DNA of 64,000 bases from an uncultured Lachnospiraceae bacterium (GTDB lineage: Bacteria; Bacillota; Clostridia; Lachnospirales; Lachnospiraceae), in assembly GCA_946549035.1 (NCBI GenBank), contig CAMNQH010000005.1, forward strand, positions 36,638 to 100,637. Reading direction: 5' to 3'. This document shows positions 35,044 to 44,225 of the stretch, piece by piece. The number at the start of each line of letters is the position of its first letter. Positions within the stretch are counted from its first letter, which is position 1. A program made the position numbers and the translations under genes. A model generated the notes under the pieces. The model saw only the letters and a program-made list of their open reading frames with translations. It did not search any database and was not told the DNA's origin.

Positions 35044-36170
35044 AAAAAATCATCCCCCATTCTGTGTATAGTCGGTTGAATAGCAACGTTTATAACCAAT
35101 CCAATTGCAATGTAAAGACTTACCAGTGAAGTCAGGCCGTAGCTGACAAATGGAAGCGTCAGCCCGGTATTGGGCATCATTCCGGTAACGACGCAAATAT
35201 TGATAAATGTCTGGAATCCTATAAATGCCGCCACACCGCCGCAAATCAGTCTTCCTTGCAGATCCTTTGCCCTTCTCCCTACCAAAATGCATTCCAGTAC
35301 AATCAGTAGCAGCAAAATCAAAATTGCGGCTGCGCCTACAAATCCCATTTCTTCCCCAGCTACGGCAAAGATAAAGTCTGTCTGAGGTTCCGGTATGAAA
35401 TTCCCGTTTTTTACGGAAAAAACAGCGTCGTTGTTCAGCCCTTTTCCCCAAAGCCTTCCGGAAGCGATGGCCATAATGGAATTTTGCTGCTGGTATGCGT
35501 CCTGGGCATATTTTTCCGGTTGCAGCCAGGCCATTACTCTGGTATACTGATATCCTCTTAAAATCTTTTGGTTCGGTTGTAAAATCAGGGCGATGAAGAC
35601 GGCACCTGCCGGGACGGCCACCGCCAATACGACAGCGATCAATTTATAACTTAATCCGGCTAAAAACAACATAGCCAAAAAAATCAACGCCGTTACGATA
35701 CTGGTGGACAAATCCGGCTGTTTTAGAATCAGTACCCAAGGTATGAAAATCAGGATTCCGGACAGCATAATCATCAAAAAGGTGTTCAGCTTTTCATGGA
35801 CTTTCCCGAAAAACCATGCAAAAAACAGTATAATGCAAATCTTAGATACTTCGGAAGGCTGAAAACGGAACCCGCCGATATTAATCCAACGCTGTGCTCC
35901 CAAAGCGGAATCTCCCAGGGAAGTCAGTTTTACTAACAACAGCATCCCGATGTTTCCAAAATAAATCAGCCAACTGAATTTTAAGAGAAAGGAATAGTCA
36001 AACAGGGCGACAACCATCATTACGAAAATACCGAGTCCCATTCCCATAATCTGTTTATTTTGTACGGATTCCCGCGCACTTCCCACTACTGCAATACCAA
36101 GAATGCTCAGTGTAATCACAAAAAACAGAAGCCGCACCGGGATGCGTTTGAAATGATATGCTTTAAACAT
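35040..36170 (-). CDS. rodA: RodA/FtsW/SpoVE-family SEDS glycosyltransferase
   Basis: Integral membrane peptidoglycan polymerase working with a class B PBP. 376 residues with about ten hydrophobic segments. SEDS signatures: GAQRWINIGGFRFQPSEVSKI, the KQPDLSTSIVT block, QQNSIMAIASGRLWGKGLN, PEPQTDFIFAVAGEEMGF and PNTGLTLPFVSYGLTSL. It lies next to minCDE and PBP2, so it is the RodA elongation type rather than FtsW or SpoVE; PBP2 at 38025 is the likely partner. The ribosome binding site is weak (TAGGAT). Confidence 0.93.
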   Translation of the reverse strand: MFKAYHFKRIPVRLLFFVITLSILGIAVVGSARESVQNKQIMGMGLGIFVMMVVALFDYSFLLKFSWLIYFGNIGMLLLVKLTSLGDSALGAQRWINIGGFRFQPSEVSKICIILFFAWFFGKVHEKLNTFLMIMLSGILIFIPWVLILKQPDLSTSIVTALIFLAMLFLAGLSYKLIAVVLAVAVPAGAVFIALILQPNQKILRGYQYTRVMAWLQPEKYAQDAYQQQNSIMAIASGRLWGKGLNNDAVFSVKNGNFIPEPQTDFIFAVAGEEMGFVGAAAILILLLLIVLECILVGRRAKDLQGRLICGGVAAFIGFQTFINICVVTGMMPNTGLTLPFVSYGLTSLVSLYIAIGLVINVAIQPTIHRMGDDFL

Positions 36171-36181
36171 TATTTTAAATC

Positions 36182-36487
36182 CTATATTCCGGCGGAGCCA
36201 GCTTTACCGGCGGGGCTGGTCTTATGCCTCATGTCTTTAATGGGGATATTGGCATATAGAGCAGGAACCGTGCCGTTATTTCCTTCGGACTCCGTCTGGG
36301 TAATCTGTATATCTAATCCTTCCGCATCTATTTCCATGTATTTTGAAATGACTTGGATGATATCATTCTTTATCATCTCCATTACATCCGGTGAACAATT
36401 CGCGCGGTCGGAAATCAGCAATAATTTCAGGCGGTCCTTGGCAATATCACCGGAATTCTTCTTCTTAAAAAAGTCCATTAATCCCAC
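36182..36487 (-). CDS. minE: Cell division topological specificity factor MinE
   Basis: Stimulates the MinD ATPase and drives pole-to-pole oscillation of MinCD. 101 residues: membrane-targeting N-terminus (MGLMDFFKKK), the anti-MinCD helix region with AKDRLKLLLISDRANCSPD, and a C-terminal dimerisation part (DIIQVISKYMEIDAEGLDIQI) with a short extra tail. GTG start at 36487 with AGGAGG eight bases upstream. Having MinE rather than DivIVA-MinJ is usual for Clostridia. Confidence 0.94.
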   Translation of the reverse strand: MGLMDFFKKKNSGDIAKDRLKLLLISDRANCSPDVMEMIKNDIIQVISKYMEIDAEGLDIQITQTESEGNNGTVPALYANIPIKDMRHKTSPAGKAGSAGI

Positions 36488-36499
36488 AGCGATTTCCTC

Positions 36500-37294
36500 C
36501 TAATTTTTTTTAAATAAGTTTACGATTTTTGACCAGACGCTGCTTTTGGCCGCAAGATCCAGCAATGGTACTTCTTCTCCCACAACCCTGCGGCAAATAT
36601 TCATATATGCTTGTCCCGCCAGGGTATCGGTCCTTCCTGCTAAGGGTTCTCCCTGATTGGTGGATATGACAATCTGTTCATCGTCGGGAACGGCTCCGAT
36701 TAACTTAATTGCCAGAATATCTGTCACATCGTCGATGGACATCATATCTCCCCGGCTGACCATATCCATTCGCAGGCGATTGACAATCAAATGGATCTGT
36801 TTGATTTCGTTGGCCTCCAGCAACCCGATAATACGGTCGGCGTCCCGGATGGCGGATACTTCCGGAGTAGTAATGACAAGAGCGCGGTCAGCGCCTGCAA
36901 TGGCGTTTTTAAATCCCTGTTCGATGCCGGCGGGACAATCCAGCAGAATATAATCGAATTCTTCCCGTAATTCTTCCGTCAGCTTCATCATCTGCTCCGG
37001 CGTTACCGCCGATTTATCCCTGGTCTGTGCAGAAGGCAGCAAATACAGATTCGGATATCGTTTGTCTTTGATCAGAGCCTGCTTCATGCGGCAGTTTCCC
37101 TCTACTACGTCTACCAAATTGTAAACGATGCGATTTTCCAAACCCATAACAACATCCAGGTTCCGAAGCCCGATATCGGTATCGATCAATACCACCTTTT
37201 TGTCCATCTGGGCAAGCCCCGTCCCTACGTTGGCAGTTGTGGTGGTTTTTCCCACACCGCCTTTTCCAGATGTTATTACTATTACTTCGCTCAT
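36500..37294 (-). CDS. minD: Septum site-determining ATPase MinD
   Basis: Membrane-associated ParA-type ATPase that recruits MinC. 264 residues. Deviant Walker A at the N-terminus (ITSGKGGVGKTTTTANVG), switch I DTDIGLRNLDVVMGLENR, Walker B/switch II region DYILLDCPAGIEQGFKNA, and a C-terminal amphipathic membrane helix (SSVWSKIVNLFKKN). I use ATG 37294 with AGGAGGAG upstream; the frame's longer start adds ten unlikely residues. Tightly between minC and minE. Confidence 0.97.
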   Translation of the reverse strand: MSEVIVITSGKGGVGKTTTTANVGTGLAQMDKKVVLIDTDIGLRNLDVVMGLENRIVYNLVDVVEGNCRMKQALIKDKRYPNLYLLPSAQTRDKSAVTPEQMMKLTEELREEFDYILLDCPAGIEQGFKNAIAGADRALVITTPEVSAIRDADRIIGLLEANEIKQIHLIVNRLRMDMVSRGDMMSIDDVTDILAIKLIGAVPDDEQIVISTNQGEPLAGRTDTLAGQAYMNICRRVVGEEVPLLDLAAKSSVWSKIVNLFKKN

Positions 37295-37320
37295 ACTCTT
37301 ATCTCCTCCTGAAACATTCT

Positions 37321-38007
37321 TCATAAATTATTTAAAAGGCCTCTGGTAATCGGTTCCATATAGATATTACCGTCTTTTACAACTGCTACCTGGGGATCTA
37401 TCACAGGTTCTGTCTTTTTCTTTTTTTTGCGGCCCGCCCAGAACGCCTTATCGGCGCTGCGCCCAATGACGTCTCCGATTTTAACCTGTACCGGATCCAT
37501 CTCCAATGCAGCGACAAAGGTCGTTTCATTGCCTCCGGCGCCGGCATATGCATTTCCCTTTAAGGAACCAAGGACGACGATGTTGCCCCGGGAGACAACC
37601 TTGGCTCCCGGATTTACATCTCCCAAAATGATAATACTGGCTTCACATTCCAGAATCTGCCCAGAACGAAGGGTTCCCTTATAAAACTGGCCTGTTTTTA
37701 CGGCGTCTTCTTCCTCCTGTTGTTCTATGGTTTCCCGAATCATCTGCTCCCGCAGCTTGTCGTTGTCTACAATGCAAACGATAGAAAGCTGGCTGTGGCT
37801 GGTAATGGTTTCTACAATCCGAAGCTCTTCTTCCTGGGTAAGCGTTCGCCCTTCAAAGGACAGAGCCATTTTTGACCCCTTAAAGAAGCTTGCGGCTTCT
37901 TCAAATTTTGCGGCAATGTCCGTTAGAAGCTGATCAAAGCCAATGGAATGGTCTAAAATCAGATTGATTCCATATTTATTACTTTTCAAAACAACTGTCT
38001 GTGACAT
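37321..38007 (-). CDS. minC: Septum site-determining protein MinC
   Basis: FtsZ polymerisation inhibitor delivered by MinD. 228 residues: N-terminal FtsZ-interacting domain, a short EEED linker (about residue 105-110), and a C-terminal beta-helix domain (GTLRSGQILECEASIIILGDVNPGAKVVSRGNIVVLGSLKG). The helix includes the MinD-binding RSGQ-type motif. ATG 38007 has AGGAGGG upstream. First of the three min genes. Confidence 0.95.
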   Translation of the reverse strand: MSQTVVLKSNKYGINLILDHSIGFDQLLTDIAAKFEEAASFFKGSKMALSFEGRTLTQEEELRIVETITSHSQLSIVCIVDNDKLREQMIRETIEQQEEEDAVKTGQFYKGTLRSGQILECEASIIILGDVNPGAKVVSRGNIVVLGSLKGNAYAGAGGNETTFVAALEMDPVQVKIGDVIGRSADKAFWAGRKKKKKTEPVIDPQVAVVKDGNIYMEPITRGLLNNL

Positions 38008-38024
38008 GTTTTCCCTCCTGGGCA

Positions 38025-40937
38025 TTAATCTGTAATGGTGTTTGCGCTGTTGCCCACATCTTGTGCCTGCCCGTTGATCAATTCCTTTTCATCGGTCAAA
38101 TGGAAATAATATTCCAGGATATCCCTGGACACTTCCACCGCATTTGCAGAGGTATATCCATAGGCAATTCGCGTGGCTATGGCAATTTCCGGATTATCGT
38201 AGGGTGCATATCCGATAAACAGCGCATGGTTGGGCCGTGTGGTAATCTGCTGCGCAGTACCCGTCTTTCCGGCAACGGCAATCGTCTCCGGAAATCCTTC
38301 AAAGGTTCGGTTGTCTTCCACCATCATACGCATTCCCTGATGGATGGCGTCCCAGGTGAAGGAATTAATTTCTTCCATGCTGCTTATGATATTGGGTTTG
38401 TAATCGGTAATAAGATTTCCCTGGGCATCGGTTACCTTATCCAACAGCGTAAGCTGATAGACGTTTCCGCTGCTGGCAATGGCCGCTGTGTAACGAGCCA
38501 GCTGGGTGGTAGTAAAGTTATGCGTCCCCTGTCCGATAGCAGACGGAATCGGTAGCACATCGGAGATTTGAGGCTCGCTTTCCGGCACCTCGATACCGGT
38601 TTTTTCTCCCAATCCAAACATTTTGGCGTATTTTTCCAGGGTTGTAATACCTTTGGTCTCCTGATACGTTTCTCCGTTTAGACTCATGTTATAGCCCAGG
38701 GTGTAGAAGAAATAATTGCAGGAATCCCGAATCGCTTCAGACACGTTTACGTTTCCATGGGTACTGTTGGGATAGATCCAGCATTTCGGTCCGTCCTGCA
38801 CCAGCTCAAATTTGCCTTTGTCTTCAATCTGATCCGTAGTGCTGACAATTCCTTCCGTCAATGCGGCCGCAGCAGTTACAGGCTTAAAGGTAGAACCGGG
38901 GGCCGTCCGCTGCTGTGTGGCATTACTGTACATGGGCGAGGTTAAGTCGTCCCGCAGTTTGTTAAAGTATTCGTTGTCCATATTGTTGGCAAGCCGGTTG
39001 GTATCATATCCCGGATAAGATACGCAGGCTAAGACTTCTCCTGTCTGGGGCTGGATAATAACGCTGGAGCCGGTACAGGGATCCAATGCTAACTGGGCCG
39101 GGGTGATTTCCAGATTCTTGATTTTTTCTCTCATAAAATCAAAGCCGCTGATGCTGCCGTTGCTCAATCCTGCATATTTTTCACCGTCTTCCGGCAATAT
39201 GCCCTGCTCAAACAAAATCAGGCAGATCTGGACGCCGTCCACCATATTATCCCGAATCATGTATTTATACAATTTTTTACTGAAAGACTTATCTGTTTTT
39301 AACTGTTCCTGAATATATTGAAGCAAGGCGTCATATAATTCCATAGTATCAGAGTATTTGGAATTTGTTTCAAATCCGGTAATATCAATCCATTCATTGG
39401 AAATCCCGTAGCGAAGATATTCTGCCAGGCTTAGTTTGTCGTTTTTCCAGTTTTGATAAACGTCGCTGTCTGTATCAATGGCTGAGGTATTGATAATTTC
39501 CTGTTCCGTAAGCATGTTTAAAATATGGCTCATATATGCCTGCATCTCGTCGGAAAGGTCCTCATAGTAGGCAGGGGACGGAGCAGATAATTGTTCGTTT
39601 ACCTGGGCCAGTACAGAAGACTGCTTTGTGAGAAAAGCCTGGTATACTGCCTGTTCCACTGGGCTGGCATCTTCGTCAGAAAAAGAAGCAATATCAATAA
39701 TGTTGTTATTAATCAGTGCGAAATAAACGTCGTCAATGGGAATTACAATGTCCGCGGCGCTGGAATTGCTGTCCGCATTGTATTCCTTAATATTTTGGAT
39801 TTGGGAGTATACGATACCTGCAATCTGCTGTTCTAGCAGATGATAAACGGCAATTTGAAGTTCACTGTCAATGGACAGGTATACGTCCTGTCCCGAGGCC
39901 GCCTGTATCAGATCCTTGATTTCCACTACGCGTCCTACGTTGTCTACATAGAATTTCTCGTATCCTTTGGATCCCTGGAGCACGGCTTCCATTTCCTTTT
40001 CAATTCCGGATTTTCCTACAATATCCGTAAGGGTATAGGAATCATTCTCCTGAACTAATTGATCGTATTCTTCCTGGGAAATCTTTCCGGTATATCCGAT
40101 GATATGGGAAAAATATTCGCTGTCCACATATTTTCGGATGGTATCTTCCGTAACATCCACGCCTTCTAAACGGTCAGAGTTTTCCTTGATAGTAGCTACC
40201 GTCTCTTCCGACACTCCCTGGGCAATGGTAACCAGAATATATTTCTGATAATTGTTTTGATTCATAAAGTACCGAATCACAAGAATCTTATAGGCGTCCT
40301 CCATACTGAAAAACTTATGGCCGTATTTTTTATCCTTTTCTGTGGGCGTATCCACTCCTTCAATGCGAATTCCGAATTTCTTGTCGGAGCGCAGATAGTC
40401 AAACATTTGCTGCGGAGTCGCCTCTTCCTCCGAATATCCCAGCTTGTTTTTATTTTTTTTCAGATCCTCCGTCTTGGAATATCCATAGACATCCGCCCGA
40501 AACCGCTGCAGGGCGGAATCGGAAATATTAAATTCCAGCTCGCCTCTCTCATTCATCTGAATGGAAAAATCGTTGGAGAGGGTATCCCCGTTATCTTCAA
40601 TCATATGGATCACATCGCATAACTGGGCGTTTAATTTACTGTTTTTGGCATCGTTATTTTCATAAACGCCGCTGTCTTCAATGGTTACCGTATAAGAAAG
40701 CTCATTGTAGGCTAAAAGCTTTCCGTTTCTGTCAAAGATATTTCCCCGGGTGCCGCTGATGGTACGTTCTTTTTCAATGGTCAGGGAATATTTTTCCTCG
40801 TATTCCTTACCGTTTACAATTTGCAGGAAAAAAATACGCTGCAGTAACCCGCCGAATAGCAGAATCATGATCAGAGAAAATACAAATAATCTGGAACTTA
40901 TGATTTTTTTGGCCATGTCTTTTAATGCTTCAAACAA
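38025..40937 (-). CDS. mrdA: Class B penicillin-binding protein 2 (elongation transpeptidase), very large
   Basis: Bitopic transpeptidase crosslinking sidewall peptidoglycan with RodA. About 970 residues, against about 630 for E. coli PBP2. After a cytoplasmic start and one membrane helix (LFVFSLIMILLFGGLLQRIFF) comes the pedestal domain (GTRGNIFDRNGKLLAYNE). The three transpeptidase motifs are present: SxxK (PGSTFKP; Ser at codon 682 from this start), SxN (RDSCNYFFYTLG) and KTG (VAGKTGTAQQ). About 240 extra residues lie between SIDSELQIAVYHLLEQQ and GSSVIIQPQTGEVLACVSYP. Start is uncertain: TTG 40937 has GAAGGAG 12 bases upstream; TTG 40961 and ATG 40916 are alternatives. Overlaps the mreD stop. 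Confidence 0.92.
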   Translation of the reverse strand: MFEALKDMAKKIISSRLFVFSLIMILLFGGLLQRIFFLQIVNGKEYEEKYSLTIEKERTISGTRGNIFDRNGKLLAYNELSYTVTIEDSGVYENNDAKNSKLNAQLCDVIHMIEDNGDTLSNDFSIQMNERGELEFNISDSALQRFRADVYGYSKTEDLKKNKNKLGYSEEEATPQQMFDYLRSDKKFGIRIEGVDTPTEKDKKYGHKFFSMEDAYKILVIRYFMNQNNYQKYILVTIAQGVSEETVATIKENSDRLEGVDVTEDTIRKYVDSEYFSHIIGYTGKISQEEYDQLVQENDSYTLTDIVGKSGIEKEMEAVLQGSKGYEKFYVDNVGRVVEIKDLIQAASGQDVYLSIDSELQIAVYHLLEQQIAGIVYSQIQNIKEYNADSNSSAADIVIPIDDVYFALINNNIIDIASFSDEDASPVEQAVYQAFLTKQSSVLAQVNEQLSAPSPAYYEDLSDEMQAYMSHILNMLTEQEIINTSAIDTDSDVYQNWKNDKLSLAEYLRYGISNEWIDITGFETNSKYSDTMELYDALLQYIQEQLKTDKSFSKKLYKYMIRDNMVDGVQICLILFEQGILPEDGEKYAGLSNGSISGFDFMREKIKNLEITPAQLALDPCTGSSVIIQPQTGEVLACVSYPGYDTNRLANNMDNEYFNKLRDDLTSPMYSNATQQRTAPGSTFKPVTAAAALTEGIVSTTDQIEDKGKFELVQDGPKCWIYPNSTHGNVNVSEAIRDSCNYFFYTLGYNMSLNGETYQETKGITTLEKYAKMFGLGEKTGIEVPESEPQISDVLPIPSAIGQGTHNFTTTQLARYTAAIASSGNVYQLTLLDKVTDAQGNLITDYKPNIISSMEEINSFTWDAIHQGMRMMVEDNRTFEGFPETIAVAGKTGTAQQITTRPNHALFIGYAPYDNPEIAIATRIAYGYTSANAVEVSRDILEYYFHLTDEKELINGQAQDVGNSANTITD

Positions 40938-41448
40938 ATTTACTTGCACTCCTTCGTTCAACTGCTTCTAATTTTTGGTTAATCTTCAACAGAATAAAAT
41001 ACAAAAATACGGTAACGCCTATGGTATACACCAGTTCCGGCAGCATAATATGGGCAAAGTAATATAAAATCCGGAATCTCTCTCTTAAAAAGAATAAAAA
41101 CACGTATACCAGCAGATTATAAGTCAAGTCGCTAAATGAAATCAGAATAATCGGAAGCTTAATATCTTCGGGAAAAAAACGCTTCCGGAAGAAGCCGTTG
41201 ACATATCCGATATACATACATACCAAAGCATAAAAACCCAGCACGTTCCCGAAAAAGATATCAAGAAGCAGCCCGCTGAAAAATCCGATCCACATTCCCT
41301 CTTTCCGTCCCCGCATAAAGCCAAAGGCCGATGTGACTACCACAAGAAGGTTGGGAGAAACAGAGGCCAGAGACCATGCCTGAAACAAGGTGCTCTGGAG
41401 CAAAAAGCATATGACTATAATAAGAAAAACTGTTATTTTACGCCTCAT
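40930..41448 (-). CDS. mreD: Rod shape-determining protein MreD
   Basis: Small integral membrane protein of the elongasome. 172 residues, about five hydrophobic segments. Family features include LLQSTLFQAWSLASVSPNLLVV near the start, FGFMRGRKEGMWIGFFSGLLLDIFFG and YVNGFFRKRFF. Eight bases separate its ATG from mreC. Its end overlaps the 5' end of the PBP2 gene. Confidence 0.92.
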   Translation of the reverse strand: MRRKITVFLIIVICFLLQSTLFQAWSLASVSPNLLVVVTSAFGFMRGRKEGMWIGFFSGLLLDIFFGNVLGFYALVCMYIGYVNGFFRKRFFPEDIKLPIILISFSDLTYNLLVYVFLFFLRERFRILYYFAHIMLPELVYTIGVTVFLYFILLKINQKLEAVERRSASKFV

Positions 41449-41456
41449 ATGGATTC

Positions 41457-42317
41457 CTACTTTCCAACCTGTTTCTTTTCTAAGATTACCAGTACCTCTT
41501 CTAAATGTTCAAAATCCACAGCCGGGGTAAGTGTCCCGGAACTTGTCAGGTTATTGGGATCCCGATGGATTTGCTGGATATATCCCACTAAAATACCCGG
41601 GAGATATTTGTCGCTGATGTTGGAGGTGACAATCTGCTCTCCCGCTTCTACGGTATCCTCCCCAATTTTTAAGCCGCTGAACTCAATGACTCGATTCTCA
41701 TTCATCGTCTGAAGATTGCCGTTGATAATACAGTAGTCTGTCGTGGATAAGGTAGCGCCGCTGATATTGCTGGCGTCGTCAATTACGGAGCGGACTTTTG
41801 CAAAATTCGGCCCCACGTCAATGACAATGCCTGCTAAGCCGCTTCCTGCCAGGACGTTCATATCCTTTTCAATGCCGTCCTTGCTGCCCTTGTCAATGAG
41901 AAATGTGGAAAACCAGTTGCCGCCGTCCTTGCTGATTACCCGGGCGCCTACCTTCTCGTAACTGGGATACCGTTTGTCCAATTCCAAAAGCTCCCGCAAA
42001 TTATCTAATTCGTATTGCTCCAGCTTGATGGTATTCAAATCCGTAGTCAGCGCATCCACCTGGGATTTCAGCTCTTCATTTTCCTTCATAACGGCCTTTA
42101 GGGATTTCAGATTATCCGCTTTGTCTGAAAACCACGTGCCAATGGCGTTGATTCCCTTTTGCATAGGGACAAATACATATCCGGCCACCGTATTTAAAGG
42201 TCCTCCGGATATGTTCAGCGTAAAACTGACAAACAGCAGAACAACGCACAGGCAAGTCAGGATTAACAGTATATATTTTGTAGGCATTGTATGTTTTGGC
42301 TTGCGCTTTACTCTCAA
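41457..42317 (-). CDS. mreC: Rod shape-determining protein MreC
   Basis: Bitopic membrane protein activating the PBP2-RodA pair. 286 residues: N-terminal membrane helix (YILLILTCLCVVLLFVSF), coiled-coil (LKSLKAVMKENEELKSQVDALTTD), then the double beta-barrel domain (VGARVISKDGGNWFSTFLIDKGSKDGI, DVGPNFAKVRSVIDDASNIS). TTG start at 42317 with GAGGT seven bases upstream is the best supported. Confidence 0.94.
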   Translation of the reverse strand: MRVKRKPKHTMPTKYILLILTCLCVVLLFVSFTLNISGGPLNTVAGYVFVPMQKGINAIGTWFSDKADNLKSLKAVMKENEELKSQVDALTTDLNTIKLEQYELDNLRELLELDKRYPSYEKVGARVISKDGGNWFSTFLIDKGSKDGIEKDMNVLAGSGLAGIVIDVGPNFAKVRSVIDDASNISGATLSTTDYCIINGNLQTMNENRVIEFSGLKIGEDTVEAGEQIVTSNISDKYLPGILVGYIQQIHRDPNNLTSSGTLTPAVDFEHLEEVLVILEKKQVGK

Positions 42318-42328
42318 TGTTATAACCT

Positions 42329-43348
42329 CTATCTGAATATTATCGTTTTCATGCTAAAAGCCAGCTTCTTATATTGCTCCTCGGATACAATCTTATTTAA
42401 GCCCCTTACGGCGCTTTCCTCCGGGAATTCACAGGTATTGACCCGAATGTTGGTAATCTGGGAAAACAGCTCGTCCAAACGGGAAATTTTTGACGCTCCT
42501 CCGGTAAGGTAAATGCCGGAATGGATAATGTCTTTCGCCAGTTCCGGAGGCGTCCGCTCCAGAATCATTTTTATGGAGGTGCAAATGCTGTTTAAGTTTT
42601 CTTTGATGGCCTCGTATACCATTTCAGCGGAAACCTCCATCTCAATGGGCAGCCCGCTCACTACATCCCGCCCTACGATCACAGAAGATTTCTCTTCCAC
42701 CTCCGGCAGGGCGCAGCCTAATTCTTCTTTTAAGAAACTGGCTGTTTTCTCTCCGATGAGCAGGCTGTAATTCCGCCTCAAATGGCTCATAATAGATTCG
42801 TCCAGCCGCTTTCCTCCAAAATGCAGAAGCTCGCTTAATACCAAGCCTCCCAGGGAAATCACAGAGATCTCTGTGGTATCGGCTCCCATGTTTACAATCA
42901 TATACCCTGTGGGAGAATTTACATTCAAATCCAGTCCCACTGCATCTGCAATGGGTTTCTCACACAAAAGCACGTTCTTGGGCTTGAACCGGCTCTTATA
43001 GAACAAGTCAAAAAACGCTTTCTTTTCTACTTCTGTAATATCCGTTGGAACCGCTACGATAAATTCGGCGCCTTTGATATGGCTTTTCATATGCTTTTCC
43101 AGGATCTCACAAATCATAGTCTGCATGTTGTTATAATCGGCGATTACGCCGCTTACCACCGGAAAGGATACCTGGATGGATTCCGGCGCTTTCTCGTACA
43201 TTGCATACGCATCGTTTCCAAAAGAATAAAGCTGGTTCTTATTGACGATGGCAATGGTATTTTTCTCGTTAATCACTTTTCCCGTAGCCTTGCAGAAAAC
43301 TTTGAGGTTACAGGTCCCCAAATCAATTCCGTATACGTTATTTGACAT
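42329..43348 (-). CDS. mreB: MreB-like actin homologue, divergent
   Basis: Actin-fold protein of 339 residues in the mreB position. Phosphate-1 loop is YGIDLGTCNLKVF (D9); VPTDITEVEKKAFFDLF and VISLGGLVLSELLHFGGKRLDESI are recognisably MreB; the adenosine motif is YLTGGASKIS. It is more divergent than usual: the phosphate-2 motif DIGGGTTE reads NMGADTTE (N153, A156, D157), and the EEP active-site stretch is EKP. Its place directly before mreC-mreD and after radC supports a shape-determining role, but nucleotide hydrolysis may be altered. ATG follows AAAGGAACAAGGAT. Confidence 0.88.
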   Translation of the reverse strand: MSNNVYGIDLGTCNLKVFCKATGKVINEKNTIAIVNKNQLYSFGNDAYAMYEKAPESIQVSFPVVSGVIADYNNMQTMICEILEKHMKSHIKGAEFIVAVPTDITEVEKKAFFDLFYKSRFKPKNVLLCEKPIADAVGLDLNVNSPTGYMIVNMGADTTEISVISLGGLVLSELLHFGGKRLDESIMSHLRRNYSLLIGEKTASFLKEELGCALPEVEEKSSVIVGRDVVSGLPIEMEVSAEMVYEAIKENLNSICTSIKMILERTPPELAKDIIHSGIYLTGGASKISRLDELFSQITNIRVNTCEFPEESAVRGLNKIVSEEQYKKLAFSMKTIIFR

Positions 43349-43361
43349 ATCCTTGTTCCTT

Positions 43362-44054
43362 TCAGTTCAACATTCCCTTTTCTCTAAAGCTGATATACTG
43401 GTGGTCGCCGATGATAATGTGGTCAGCCAATGTAATTCCCAGCATCTTTCCGCATTCCGCCACCCGAAGCGTAGCCCGAATATCATCCTGGCTGGGACTG
43501 GGATCTCCGCTGGGATGGTTATGAAGGAGGATGATATTTACCGCCTGGCTTTTTAATGCTTTTAAGAAAACCTCCCGGGGAGATACCAAAGAAGAATTCA
43601 CTGTGCCGATGGACAACGTTTCGTCCTCCAAAAAATGGTTTTTTACATCAAACATAGCGACTAGCAATTTTTCTTTCGTATCATGCCGCAAGTGTTCCAT
43701 ATAATAAGCGGCAATGGTATCCGGCCGGTTCACCTGTATATTTTTCCGGTACGGCATAGCTGCCATCCGTTTGGACAGCTCCGCAATGCATTTCAGTTGA
43801 ATCGCTTTGACTTTCCCGATTCCCGGAATCTCCACAAGTTCCTCCACAGACATCTGGTGCAGATTCAGCAAGCTTTTTTGTTTTTGGCACAATACTTCCC
43901 GGGCCAGCTGCAGGGCGGAAAGCTTTTTGCTTCCGCAGCGCAGGATAATGGCCAATAGATCGGCGTCAGAAAGTCCGGCCGCTCCGATTTGAAGGTATTT
44001 TTCATAGGGCAGCTCGGATTCCGGCAGTTCCTTCATTCTGTAATGATTGTACAT
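43362..44054 (-). CDS. radC: RadC-family protein with JAB metalloprotease-like domain
   Basis: RadC/YsxA family, 230 residues, cellular role unsettled. N-terminal UPF0758 helix-hairpin-helix region (LVEIPGIGKVKAIQLKCIAEL) and a C-terminal JAB-type domain with the metal site HNHPSGDPSPSQDD. It stands directly before mreB as in many Firmicutes. I chose ATG 44054 (MYNHYRMKELPESE) with AAAGGAAAAGT upstream; ATG 44078 is an alternative. It is the first gene of the radC-mreBCD-PBP2-minCDE run. Confidence 0.92.
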   Translation of the reverse strand: MYNHYRMKELPESELPYEKYLQIGAAGLSDADLLAIILRCGSKKLSALQLAREVLCQKQKSLLNLHQMSVEELVEIPGIGKVKAIQLKCIAELSKRMAAMPYRKNIQVNRPDTIAAYYMEHLRHDTKEKLLVAMFDVKNHFLEDETLSIGTVNSSLVSPREVFLKALKSQAVNIILLHNHPSGDPSPSQDDIRATLRVAECGKMLGITLADHIIIGDHQYISFREKGMLN

Positions 44055-44117
44055 ACTTTTCCTTTCTACTCTCCGCATAAAAGCGGCCTCATCCACAAGG
44101 AAAAAGTTTTACATTTT

Positions 44118-44146
44118 ATTCTAGCACATGTAAGCAGGGATGTACA
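44118..44146 (-). promoter_or_regulatory. Promoter of the radC-mre-min operon
   Basis: On the minus strand TGTACA (44146-44141), 17-base spacer, TAGAAT (44123-44118) with an upstream TGTGC resembling an extended -10. It lies 64 bases before radC. The rest of the 171-base gap upstream of radC contains an inverted pair TACACGTTT/AAACGTGTA about 60 bases apart, of unclear meaning. Confidence 0.6.
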
Positions 44147-44225
44147 CGTTTTTAATTCTTAATTTTTTGTAAATAAAATCACAGCGCCGCCCCAAACATC
44201 ATAAGCGAAACGTGTAAGCAGTCTG

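Noticed and set aside
38001..38555. Plus-strand open frame of 184 codons at the 3' end of PBP2
   Set aside because: Antisense to KTG-region coding sequence and lacking any family signature.
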